Program-made: the position numbers and the translations under genes
Origin: Leptasterias polaris
Taxonomy: Eukaryota; Echinodermata; Asteroidea; Forcipulatida; Asteriidae
Assembly: GCA_037783415.1 (NCBI GenBank)
Contig: JAZGTN010000164.1
Location: 1,116,001 to 1,180,000 of the forward strand
Length of the DNA stretch: 64,000 nucleotides
Reading direction: 5' to 3'
Notes under the pieces: generated by a model
What the model was told of the DNA's origin: nothing
Database searches by the model: none
Seen by the model: the letters and a program-made list of their open reading frames with translations, nothing else
Shown here: positions 34,559 to 47,400 of the stretch, piece by piece
Layout of the letters: each line of letters opens with the position of its first letter
Numbering within the stretch: position 1 is the first letter of the stretch

Positions 34559-35254
34559 TCATAATTTGTTCAGATTGAGTTTGGTGCATGTCCACTTCCT
34601 CCGAAGTAAGGGCCAGCATGATCAGAACTTTCTTAAAAGTAGTTAGTACCTTACCTGAGACTGAATTGACTCAGTGCAAATTAACATTAGAAACATTGTC
34701 TCCGAACACTCATGATTCTAAACGGATGATTATTTTCCTAAAGAGGACGGCCGGATCATCAGCGAAACGTAGAGTTGTTACATCATCGTTTGATGGGAAT
34801 CCAACTTATAACTTATCCGAGCGGGTGTTATTGTTTAAAAGTGCTTGTGTACAACTATTTATTGAATTTCAAATAGTTACCTCCAACTTTGACTCGAACC
34901 TCATCTTTTTGAAATTCAATACACGCAAGACAAACACAGCTTTGTCACCGTTTCAGGGTTTATCCAAAGCATTTGGATTGAAACAAATAAACTGCGGAAG
35001 GAGCCAGAAAGAAACTCTCTTCAGACGTTTTATTTCAAAAACACTTTACTTTTTCATTCGAAAAAAATATATATATATAAAAATAGGATCACAGGTATTT
35101 ACAAATATTTGACAATTATGAGGGTAGGCCTATATATAATAATAACAACTCTGAAATTTAATTTGATAGTAAAAATTTAATTTTCATTTTAATCATAAAC
35201 AATTTTTTTTTGTAGATATCCAAAATGTTTAGATTTTCTATCAAAGAACTGGTA
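34559..35254. other. Non-coding downstream of lectin 2
   Basis: Open frames here have no recognisable protein features. Poly(A)-signal-like AATAAA occurs at about 34986. Confidence 0.35.
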
Positions 35255-35570
35255 ATATACCGCGTGCAAGTCTTGCGAATTCAAAACACCATGTTGGTCC
35301 GTCCTAGCCATAATTGCGTTTTACGTGATACGTGAGACTGTTTTTTTTCAAATACTATAACAAGTGTTAGTTTATTGTAGTTTATGGCTATCAAAAATTA
35401 TTTTATATTGTTTGGAAAGTACAATCTATTTGTAAATTAAGAATTTTGCCGATCAACTGACGCTCATGTTATCATTAAACTAATAGTCGCACAAATTCAG
35501 GCATGATTTGAAAATGGGGTTATCGACTTTTCGCGTTGTCGATACGCGCGAGACTTGCGCAGCCTAAAAT
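35255..35570 (+). repeat. Dispersed repeat family R1, third copy
   Basis: GTTTATGGCTATCAAAAATTA, AACTGACGCTCATGTTATCATT-like sequence and GAGACTTGCGCAGCC parallel 9290-9625. Confidence 0.6.
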
Positions 35571-35714
35571 TATCATCCTTTTTCGTTTTCAGTAAATGTA
35601 GTGAACCACATTCTACAAAATGTTAACAGCTCTCGAGAAAGTAAAACATTAGCATATATAAAAGCATATATTAACGTTTCTTAATCAGTTTTATTTTTAA
35701 AAGACCGATAAGGG

Positions 35715-36020
35715 ATCGGAGTGTGAATCGAGAAGGTGCCGAGAAGAGGATAGGGAACGTGAAGGGGAGGGCCCACGAGAGGAGGGGCTGCAAAGAGGGG
35801 GAGGGCCTCAAAGAGGAGAGGGACCGAGAAGGGGGAGGGGGACCATGGAGAGGGGGACAAAGAAGGGAAGGGAACACGAGGGGAGGGAAAGCAAAGAGGA
35901 GGGGAACCTAGATGGGGAGGGGGCCTAGAAGGGGAGGGGCCACAGGGGGAGCTGCAACGAGGGGAGGGGCCGCAAAGAAGAGGAGGACCAAGAAGGAAGG
36001 GACCGAGAAGGGAACACGCT
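35715..36020. repeat. Purine-rich GGGGAGG tract
   Basis: About 300 bp almost free of pyrimidines on the plus strand, built from variations of GAGAAGGGGAGGG. It could adopt triplex or quadruplex structures. Confidence 0.85.
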
Positions 36021-36035
36021 ACTAAATACCATCAA

Positions 36036-36310
36036 CCCCCCCCCCCCCCCCCTGCCAGGCAAGCCATACCATTGCCAGCCTCCATCAGACAAGCCATACC
36101 AGCCTCCATGCAACTTACCCTCAAGGCAAGCCATACCCTGCCCCGAGCCAAGACATTCTGGCCTCCAGGAGAGACATACCAGCCTCCAGGCAACTTACCC
36201 TCAAGGCAAGCCATACCCTGCCCCGGGCCAAGCCATTCTGGCCTTCAGGAAAGCCATACCAGCCTCCAGGCAAGCCGTACCCGCTGCCAGATAAGCCTCC
36301 AGGCTCTAGA
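36036..36310. repeat. C-run and 80-bp pyrimidine/purine tandem repeat
   Basis: A run of 17 C is followed by repeats of CAAGCCATACC and GCCTCCAGGCAA. TCAAGGCAAG begins at 36121 and 36201, giving an 80-bp period for two good copies. Confidence 0.8.
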
Positions 36311-38450
36311 GATACTCGAACGGACTTGGGTCAGAATTGAGTCGAACCGGGGAAGCTATATAATCGAACGCACCCACTAATAAGTGAAGTAATTATTTTC
36401 ATAAAACACGCATTAAACTATATCGGCACGGTGTTTTCGATTCCACCAGGTCTTCTCGTCAAACACTTGACCAGGAACGGGTTAAGGGCAATGTGATGGG
36501 GTGGTGTGAGTTTTCATGACTTGATCGAGCACCCATATCCATGGTTTATAACTGTGCAACACAGACATGTTGTAAATAAAATAAAAGGTCTAAATATTAT
36601 AATGTTTTGATGAGGCACAAAGAATCCAAAAGAATCAATATTTTGTTCGAATCTTTCCAAAACTATTTAACCAGACGTGCTGTAAATACAAATAATTTTT
36701 TTTTTTAAAGGCAAACTGAATCTAAAAGAATAATTATTTTGAGAGTTTGGAAAAGAGTATCTAAAACAAAGATGGCGTCCTTTTAGTACCGGTAGAGCCA
36801 ATGTTACATATTCCTGGACCTATCCTGGAAAAAAAAAACACAGTTTGTTATGAACTATTTCATTTGATTGTATAAAGCATTTTGAGAAACATTTCACTTC
36901 GAAGAAATGTGGTTACGTATAAAAGATATAAGTTTTTATGACATTTTTTTCTCAGATTGTGTATTTGTATTGGGGATTATTCTTCCTGCGTGGACATATT
37001 CGCTCAGGATTTTCGGCAATATCTCAAAAACGAGACCACTATTAGAAATGAAATTTTCACAGGTTAGTTTAATTGTTTATATCTACATTTAATTTTTTTT
37101 TTTTTCAATTCAACGATAATGCAATGGACAACTCATTTATGTATAAACTCCAAATTAACAATATGGCAACTTTCTAAAGTCGTTTTACAAAACATTTATT
37201 ACAAAAACATCTTAAAATATGTTACTGGTAATTAAAATATGTTACAATACTGAATCAAGCATACCTTTATACATTAAAAAAACCCAATACAGTTTGTATT
37301 GGAATGTTTATCTATAACAAAATTTGTTCGTGAATTATTTACGATTTGACTTGACCTTAAACATGTTAAAACTTTTGTTTACAAAGATATGCATAAAATT
37401 CACCGCTGACTGTTAAATAAACTCAAAAGATGCTGACTGTTAAATAAACTCAAAACACACAGTATTTGTTTGATGTGAGAAAAATACAAGAAAATTTCTT
37501 GTAAAACAAAGTTTAAAAAAAACAAAAAACAAAACAAACTTAAAGGTGTAAGCATTGCTTTCTTATTTTCTTATTTAGATTTTTGTTTGGTCTATTCAAT
37601 ACCATTGATCAGCCTAGAGCTTATGGCAAAATACTGACATAATTAGTGAATGTCTTGAATAATTTGACCCCAAAGTAGGTCAAAGGTGAGAATCTGTTGC
37701 CACAAGTTGTTGATTAATAAGACTCATCAAGGTAGTACCAGGATGTGCACAGCATTGGTAAGAACAAATAAATAAATATTCACAGATTTGTACAGATGGT
37801 ATAAAGATGAGAAAACTTACCTTAATATGTTTTTGCCTGAAATGCTATAGTTTTTGAGAAATGAGTGCAACAGTTAGTTTTGATCGTGTGACTCCAAAAC
37901 CTGCTGTTTGAAAACAGTGAAAACATTATACGTTTTTTCCACAATTTTTGTGTGACTCTGATGACCGATTCTGCTTAAACTTTCAGAGGTTTATTGCATG
38001 TAGGGCCTACGGGTTGGATCACCATTTACCATTCTTGGCAATTACCATTCTTGTTTGCATACTTTTAGCCTATGTATTTCATCAAACTCATACACTCCAT
38101 GTACAACTATGGAATTATCTTCAATTTTGTTTTGGCATGACATCATGGCTGTATATATGTACAAACTCATTAAGCATAAAAACACTGTTACAGAAAGAAA
38201 ACAAATATATTATTAGTCTACCAGTCAAAATATCAATGAATATTGTTTCTGATAGAAGCCCTGCATATTCCTGCCTAGTGAGTCTGGGCGACAGACTTTT
38301 ATCCCATTTCCTTCCCTACAAACGGATGTGTGCTTAAACCAAACCTACAAAGGATTGATTAGACTGGCCCCATTTAAGTTTTGATTCTAAGCACAACGAT
38401 CCCCCTGGTATACTGGAAACCCAACAAAGATGGCTGCATTCATCTTTTGT
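36311..38450. other. Non-coding region 3' of POC5, old repeats only
   Basis: 36890-37090 resembles, in inverted form, 60205-60420 (GAAATTTTCACAGGTTAG and ATATCTCAAAAACG-type words). 37850-38010 resembles part of the 59702-60077 MITE (GATGACCGATTC). 37412-37455 contains a direct duplication of GCTGACTGTTAAATAAACTC. Confidence 0.45.
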
Positions 38451-41400
38451 CTATTGGACCACTTTTATTGTGTGGATGTTGGGAGTTGAAGACAGTGCCA
38501 CACGCCCACTCTGCCCTGCAATCTTTCTCTGGGTCACGCCTGATGGTTGCTGTCTAGGAACATGCTGGTGGGATTGGGTGTGGCCTTGGAGTGTCTGACG
38601 GGCGGAGTCCCTGCTCATAGATGACACTCCTGTTGTTATAGGGTATTGGGAGGCCATTGCATGGCCAATGGTTTGCTGAGGGATGAATAGATATGGTTCA
38701 AATTAAGCAGGTTTAACTTACAAGTGAACTTTCAAACAATATTTCAACAACAAAAACGATTGGGAGCTTACTCTGTATCAACATAGTACAAGCAACAATC
38801 ATTATCAGACAAAAAAGAAAGTATACATGCTGGAAGACATCAAGCTATACAGCAATGTGTGACTTGCCAACAAAATTATCAAAACATACATAACTCATCC
38901 CTCCCCCCAACAAACAATAACAAAAGAACATCAAAGTATCTTTCTCTAATTTGGAAGGAAAGGCAAACTGCAAAGCAGTTGGGTGTACTTATTTGTTCAA
39001 GCCATACAGACCTGTGTAACAGGATGGTGCCTCTCAACCATGACAGAACTCATAGGGGGAGCTAAGCTTGCTCCACTCGACTGCCCTGCCCTCCCAGTCT
39101 CTGGCCTTGTAGAGACTCTAGCTGTGATAGTTTTGGTTGGTTTGTAGCTGTGAGCTGATCTAGAAGCTGACGTCTACAATGAAAAAAGAAAATCATTTCA
39201 GAAAAGGTGTCATGGCCGAGTGGTTTAGATCATCGGATTCAAGTTCTGGTGGTTTAGTCATCGGGGTGTGGGTTCGACACTTGTGTCCTTGAGCAAGACA
39301 CTTTGCTATAATTGCTTCTCTTCACCCAGGGGTATAAATGGGTACCTGTGAGGGTAAAGGTTGATATTGTGTTTGAAAAAAGCCTTCTGAGCGCCACGAC
39401 AGTTCTGGGCTGTATACTCCCCAGGGAGCTGAGAAAGATTAAATGAATGTTATTGGCCCAATGACCAGGGCACTAATGTAAAGCGCATTGAGACCGTTAT
39501 TGTAAAATGCGCTAAAACTAGCTATTATTATTATTATTAAAAGACATCTTAAGCTCATGTATTATTATCCCTCACACAAATTAATTCTGAATATCAACTA
39601 ATAAACCACGAGGGAAACTTCCCAGGTTGTATCATAAACTTGGATGAGATTCCTGACTATACGGCAGTTAAAGAGGGCACAAAATGGTCAAAAAAAACAT
39701 TCACCATTTTGAGCATTACACATTTATTAGTACAAAAAACCCAAACATAGTGGTTTCATAATTTTTATTTACCCCGAAAAAAATTATTAAAAAGTGCTTC
39801 GCATGTGCCTGCGCGCAGCAGAAAATGAAGCAAAAGCCGTCGGGGACACTTTCCGAGAGTCTTTCAGGATGACGTAGCTGGACGTGTGAAACAACTAAAC
39901 GACTGTTTACTGCGCCGCGTCGTGTTGGTTGGGATACAAGAAAATAGCATGGGTGTAATGGGAGTGAAAGTCGTCACACAACCGACTTTTAGCAGCACAA
40001 AACAACAATAACTTTCCTAATTTTCATGTGAAATTTACTATACAAAAACTTACATTCAGTGAATGAAATCCTTGAGTGAATTTAACACAAGTTTCATGGT
40101 GTTCTAAAAAAGTGTGTCGTTAAAATTTAATACATTTCTGTGATATGGGGGAGAGTAAGGATTCGGAAATACGCTCTGATCCTCCTCATCATCGCACCGC
40201 GGAAATTCACAAGATTCCCGGCCGTACCTATAAATTCTCAGATAACTTTAGTTGTGATTATTTTCTTGCGTTACTTGTAGGGCTTATTTGGGGTTTTTTC
40301 CCCCAAATTGATGCCTTGAGGTTGAAAACAAAACAGATCAACACAAATTAAAAACATTGTTGTTTGGAACATAGAGCAAGGACAGACCTTGCTCTATGTT
40401 TGAAAGGACATGAAGGAAATGTTACGTTGCAAAAGTGATTTAAAATAATCACTACATACCTTTGGAATTGAAAAAAATGCCTCTGTTAACAACAGATGAA
40501 GTCTGTACCTAAAACTCTTGGTAAAATCCCTTCAAATTCTTATATTCCATATGTAAAAACACACACACGTTGATCGCGAAAAGCGGAACGTTGCCATTTT
40601 TACTGTGTGTACATTTCACGTGTGAGAGAATGGTGGTGGTCGTCAGGTGTATACAACTCACATGCGCGCACACACAGAACGTTGATGCGTTGGTGATATA
40701 ACTGCTGACCTTTCAACCTTTTGAGGTGCACAGCCATTGTGGGAACCATGTGTTATTTTAAGACTAATGTCGTCTTTAGATTGCGCTCTATCTACGACTG
40801 TTTGCTGTGTTTTAATCGCATGTGTAAAACTTAAAATATAACTTGTCAAACTTCCAGCGCGGTTGCAGGCAAGTAATAGTCGTGTTACTGGCTCACACGT
40901 CCAGCTACGTCACTATTTTGATCAATATGTTTGCTGCCACCATCGGTTACAGGCGTTTATGTTTCTGGACGGCTTTTCTGTGGAGTGTTTTTTCGCCGCG
41001 AATTTCGTGTTTTTTTTACAATACAAGAAAAGTTTTAAAATCCGGCATAAAGGTAATGTACTAATAAATACACGATGTTTAAAATGGAGAGGGGTGGTGG
41101 GGGGAATTTTGTTTGGTCTTTAAAGGTTGAAGGACTTCTAACATGCACTCCCAAAGAAAGATACTAACAAACTATAGGAAGACCGCCAACATAGGGCTAG
41201 ATAGCTCAGTTGGTAGAGTGCTGGTGCGTCGCAGGTACAAGTCCCGCTATACTCAATTTTTCTTTGTTTAGCCCCAAAACAAATTAGTTCTTCAAGTAGT
41301 TTTCTTGTGCCTTGGCAATACTAAGATTTTTTTGCAAATCTAGAAAAAGATGTTGTTAAATTGACTAACATTTTTTAAAATTCTTACAAGTAATACTTTG

Positions 41401-44400
41401 AAATTGAAAAAAATATATAAATACAGATACTCAAAGTGAAATTATTGATGTAACAATAGTTTTCATCAGTGATATACTCACCCCAATTTTGCTGACTGCT
41501 CCTGAACCACTCTGGGTGACAGTGCCTTTGGTGGTTGCACCCTGGCTTGTTACGGTACGAGACTGAGGTGCTGTAACGGTGTTGATAATTCCAGCCACTG
41601 GGTGGGAGGTGTGGGGTGCCCCTGTGGGAGTTGGCACCTGATGTTGGTGGGCATCACCAGATTGAGGTTGACTGTTCCCACCATTATCTTAAAGTTACAG
41701 AAAAACAAATATTACTCTGAGAGAAGTTTGAATGAGAAATGACAATACAGTTCATGCTTCTGAATTGTTACTTCGCCCGTCTTGTATTCAGCCATTAATG
41801 ATACTGTGGTTCGTTTCTTAAAGGGACATGTTGCCTTTGGGTTGGGCACTTTAGGCTCCTAGTAAGTATAATTTTGTTATGCTTTACTACCCTTGCGCTT
41901 AAGCAACTTTATGTAATTGGACTATGGTGAGCTGCAGAAATGTGTCTTTATAAGAAGTCAACATTGTTGAAATCTGATCGTAACCAAGTATGAATATTCA
42001 TGAAGGGGCTCTGTCTCACCTTCGTTCTCATGGAACATTGTCATGGCTTCCAGATTGAGGGCGCACACACCTCGCATGAACGCTTTCTTCATTGTTTCTT
42101 CATACATTTCTCTCTCAGCGTGGAGCCGTGTCACCTCAGTACGTGATGACTCAAGGGCTTCGTTCAACTATTCACAAATGCAACCAACAATTAAAGGGAT
42201 GAGGCGATGTTGTTTTAAAGCAAACTTCAATCCGATGCTCAGCTCTCTTCAAGATTGATATTTAAAAAATAAGGTGAACAAGCTTTTCTAGAAAATATCA
42301 AGAACATGTGTCTTTTGTTTCAAAAACTTCTGCTATTTGGTTTAATACTTGTTACTTTCCTAAACATGAAAAAAAACTTTGCAAGACAACAATTCTCAGG
42401 ATCGCGCAAACTACACTTTGGTTTTCTGAACAACAACTGAATAATTTGTATAGACAATGTAACTTTATGAAATATGTTTACAATAATGCAACACAGGTTC
42501 GACTAATTGCAGGCACAAAGTGTACACAGCTCTGTGGAAGACATTAAATCATTCCATAATTATGGAAGTGCACAATTTTTATATGAATATCTTAAAATGT
42601 ATACAATAATGTCACACAGGTTGGACTAACTGCAGGCACAAAGTGTACACAGTGGAACACAGCATGGCAGTGTACAATTTCTATGTGAACGTTTCAACAA
42701 TACTTCTTTTCATAATATGAAGACAATGATACAAATTGATGAGTTTCACAAATAAACAGCATATTATCTTGCCTGCCAGGAAACTTCCTGGACAAAGAGA
42801 CATGGTCTAAAATATTAAAATAAAGTACTGGTTGGATAGGTTTATCAAGATTCAATAAAGTGATTTCCAGTGCCAAGTCAAAGCTATGTACTCACTGAAG
42901 CAAGTCGTGTCTCGTAGTCATTGGTGAGTGACATACACACTTCTTGGGCCTTGGATTGGCAAGCGTTCTCAACACGCTGTTTCCACTTTGCCTCAATCAG
43001 ACTGTGCCAAGCACCCCATACTTTAGTCATCTGGCGCCGTTCTCGTTGCCTGACAGCGAGCTTGCTAGTGAAAGCCTGGCAGAGTCGAGATATAAGAGAT
43101 AAAATGAATGAAACATTATCTTCATTGATGACATTCTTGCATTTGGAAGGAAGGCAAGTTAAGACACCGTATTTGTTATCAAGTAACAAAACACAAGGGA
43201 AACAGAATGGGTGGTGGTTATATTTTAAATATTTCTCGGTTGAATTTTAAATAATATTGGCATTTTCCCTATTTTGTCAATATCTTTGTTAATGGTGCCA
43301 ATCAGAAGCATTTAAACCTGTAGCAATTAAACCTGTTTATGTTTCTAATCAACAGGGGGCATTTCAGACAAAACAATTTCGCAGGATGCGTACTATCAAT
43401 ACTGTTTTTAAAACAATGAAGCTTTTGCATAGAAATTACACAAGTTTTTATCTGGATCATTACCAAAGTATGACCGTATCTCTAAGTAGCAAATGTTTAC
43501 TACGATGTGAACATTTGTTGTTTGTCACACTCTTCATTTTCAAATAACAAACCACAAGGGAAACTGACTGGGTAAATTTTAAATGATTTTGGGTTGAACA
43601 AGGAAAAATTGACTAGAGCGGGATTTGAACCAACGACCTCCGGATTGACGTGCCGGCGCTCTACCAACTGAGCTATCTAGCCCTATGATGGCGGTCTCCC
43701 TATTTTGTCAATATCCTTGTTCGGTGGGTGCCAGTCAGAAGCCATTCAACCGTAAACTGCCGTGTAGCCAGGGATCACACCCAAGTATACGATACAACAT
43801 GGGAAGCGGCAGCCAGGGGATCACCATAAGGGGATGCGACTCTTCATTTTCATAAGAGCATAGGTGTGACAACTTCAAAAAAGGTAAAAGTGTGGAAAAA
43901 GTCAATTCATGTTCTTATCTGCACTGCCATTAAATAGTTTTAGCAATGTCCTCAATAATTTTTGTTACACTTGAGGATTGTAGAGATTATTTTAGCAAGC
44001 AGATTACTCCATTACTGACCTCCCTGCGATCCTCACTGTGCCTCAGTTTCCAAGCCTGAAACGTCCTTAGCATTTCAAATCGTTCTTTTTGTCTCTGCAG
44101 CGCCCTCGTAAGATTGGACACTACGCCATCCTTTCGCTCGATGGACACCTCGTACGTGTGCAGAAGCTCCTTTAGATTCCCTATTTCGTTCTGGAGATGG
44201 TCGATATCTCGACTGTGTCTGTACATTCATTACAAATAATCAATAATAAAAACAAATTAATTGTTACAGGGAAGGTAAGTAATACTACACAAACAAACTT
44301 CAGGGAATTAATATCTAAAGGCTAACAAATTTGTTTATTGCCTTTTTGTAAAATAATCCTAACAAAACACAATGAAATACTCAAATTGTCAATACAAAAC

Positions 44401-47400
44401 CAAACACAGAAACATGAAAATGGGCAATTCACAATACAGTGCACCCTCTATATTTTGCCCTAGAGGGGCTATTTTTGCAATGCGTTATGGGAATAGCTTG
44501 AGAAGTTTTAGTCATCTCGCGCCCCTGCAGCATGCTCCTTATTGTTTAATTGCAAAACAGCAAGGTTGTGTTTGTTTGTGTTTTGGGCACAAGATGGTAT
44601 TTTCTGTCAGGCTGGATGGTGAATACTTATCACATTCATGTCAGCCATTTGCTTGTGCCGACTGCTATTTGAAGAAATGATTTCTTCGGGTAGACTGTAG
44701 AGGGCGCACTATAATATTGTGAATGAACTCATTGTTTAGTGTTCTCTGAAAAAGCTGATCCCTCATCCAATGTGTAGTTTTGTTTCATGAATATTCTAGT
44801 ATAATTGTAGATATTATAAAAATATACATTATAAAAAATGTCACCATAATATTATGGTAAAAAAAACCGAAGCTTCCACGTTTGAATTATTTACCAATCA
44901 CTATGATTGCGCCTTTGATCATTTTGTATGTAAGGGGCGCAATATAAATTTTAAATATTATTATTATGAGAAGATTACAATGTCCAATTCACATTTGAAG
45001 AAAACATTGTTATTTGAAGTGCTAAGATTATCAGTTGTGATAAATAATATAGTAGTGACTCCTTAACAATATATTTTTCATGTTGTCATTGTATCTGTAC
45101 CTGTCTTTGATGACTCGTATCTCTTGTCGATGACGCTCAATCAGTGAGATCTTTGACTGGCTCATCTCAGCCTGAAACATGTCAAATACAAACATCTTAT
45201 AAGTCGATAAGTACTCAAAGAAATTGCTAACATAAATTAATCCGAGGCAAGGCTTGAATTGGGGGAGGGAATTCACAAGTCCGCAGGGCTTGTAGCTAAA
45301 AATGTTTACTGATCCAAAACATTTTATACAATACCAAAATCAAAAAGAGAAAACATTCTACATAGTTTAACATAAAAAACGTTTTTATTTAAACGAGCAC
45401 TAAACAAGATTAATCTGATTTGTCTTTCTCCCCTTGGGTAAGTATACTTTGGTACTCAACAGAATTGAAAGATATTTATCAGACTCAACGTCAACACTTG
45501 GGCATAATGAGGTATTATTATTCAATGGAAATACACAAGACTGCCAGACTTGTCCGATTGTGAGTTTACTAGCCCAGCGATAAAATCAGTGGCCTCAAGC
45601 CTGCAGTCTAGGGTAAACTCCAAGCCCTGGGAGGTACATGTAATCTGTTACCCAGTTTATTTAGGAACCTCTGTTCATGTTTACTACAAATATTCTGTGA
45701 AAAAAGTATGCTTTGAAATGATGTACTTTTTAAGAATTGTTTAATTTAAAGGTATTATACAGTAGAGCTGACAAATAGTCGCAGACAGTGTTCATGTTTG
45801 TGTGATATACATGAAAAAACAAACATCTGTGAATGTTTGGGCTTAATCCGTTGTGCAAGTCAGGAGAAAATGGTGAAAAACCAATTTTCAGCATGTAAAC
45901 ACACTGTCCTTAACTTTGGTTGTAACAACCAAAATCAGCTGTTATTGTTAACTTTTCTGCTGTTAAGTTTTCAGATACAGTTTTCTCGAATATGATGAAT
46001 TCACTTTAGAGGGAAATATTTCACGGAAAACAGGGTTCTAGTATGAACTTCATAATCGGTAACCTTTCTGACCAAAATTGAACAATGTTTTTATCCTTAC
46101 CAATCCTGTAATACCTTTGAAAGGAAATGCCCCGTTAATATCACTACAGAGTGCACCAAACACTGATGTAACTTGCATGGTTTAAATGCACTCCATCTTT
46201 ATGTGAGATGTTCTCTCTACTTACCAGAACATTGCGCTTCAAGTCCAGAGACCAGTTATCAAGATTTGCCTCCATCCTGGCCAAGTCCTGGTCAACAGAG
46301 GGTGACATTCCACTGCCTCTTGACAGGTCCGACTCTGATAATGTGGACGCATCAGAGTCTGGTGTCTCTGGGGTTGCTGTGGCAACCAGACCGCTTATGA
46401 AGGGTCGTACTGGGGTCATTTGATCTTTATAAAACAATAGTAAAGTCCCATTAGTAAGATTATTTGTCTTGAGTCAACTGATTTTCTAAAAAGTAACTTC
46501 TTTGGTTTTTCCTGATTCTGATTAATTCTGAACTTTGTTGCCAAAGCAACTTTACTCAGGGTAAGCCCACAGGAATTCTTTTTTAAAGTTACCAATTCTT
46601 AATGATCCTGATAGAGAAAATACCTAATAACTAAAATGTCATGAAAGTTACAGGACAGTTAAGGAGAGAATACATTATTGGTAATTGGTGTATTTTTCGA
46701 GAAAATGTGGATTTGTGGAGTAAGATTTATTGTGAAAAAATATTGATCCAACCACCAGTTTACATTTGTAAGTCTGTGACTGCCAAGAGAAATGAGAGCA
46801 AATTGTGCCGATTTTAAGCTGTCAGACAGTTCTTGCATTTATGACCTCACTTGCTCAAACTATGGTCAGCCGACCATATCTTCCAAATGATACACATTTG
46901 CACTTTTCTTTAATTAAAAAAACAAAAACCTGATACGATTTCACTAGATGCTTGGGAATCATTATATACTTCAGTCAAGTAAGTTATTTTGTTGTAACTT
47001 GGTAGTACATTTGTTTCATGTCTACAAATGATGTCATCTATCTTTAATCAATACCAACATAGAAAGTACAGACTTTCATGCCATGAAGGATTAAGGAGGA
47101 TTGGGGAGGGATGGCATCAAGTAACAGTGGAGGACCCTCTTGAGGTCAAAGGATACCTGGAATATTCCTCCTGGGGTCCCTCTCTCCTGTAGCCTGTGAC
47201 ATCCCATTGTCTGAGATGTCCTCATCAGTGGTGGAGCCTTGTACAGCCTGGATGCTTTCTTTACCTCTTAGAGCCTCCTCACTAGAGGTTGCCTCTGTTG
47301 TTGCCTCTGAACCTGACAATATACACGTACAAAGATTGACTTTGTACTTGTTCATCATTTTTGACTTTGTACTTGTTCATATTTTTGACTCTGTACTTGT

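Noticed and set aside
37948..38337. 129-codon plus-strand frame as a membrane protein
   Set aside because: It overlaps sequence shared with the 59702-60077 MITE family and shows no family features.
40370..40406. Hairpin AACATAGAGCAAGG / complement with loop ACAGA as a fifth member of the 9-bp-duplication class
   Set aside because: The flanks (TTGTTTGG left, TGAAAGGAC right) are not a direct repeat.
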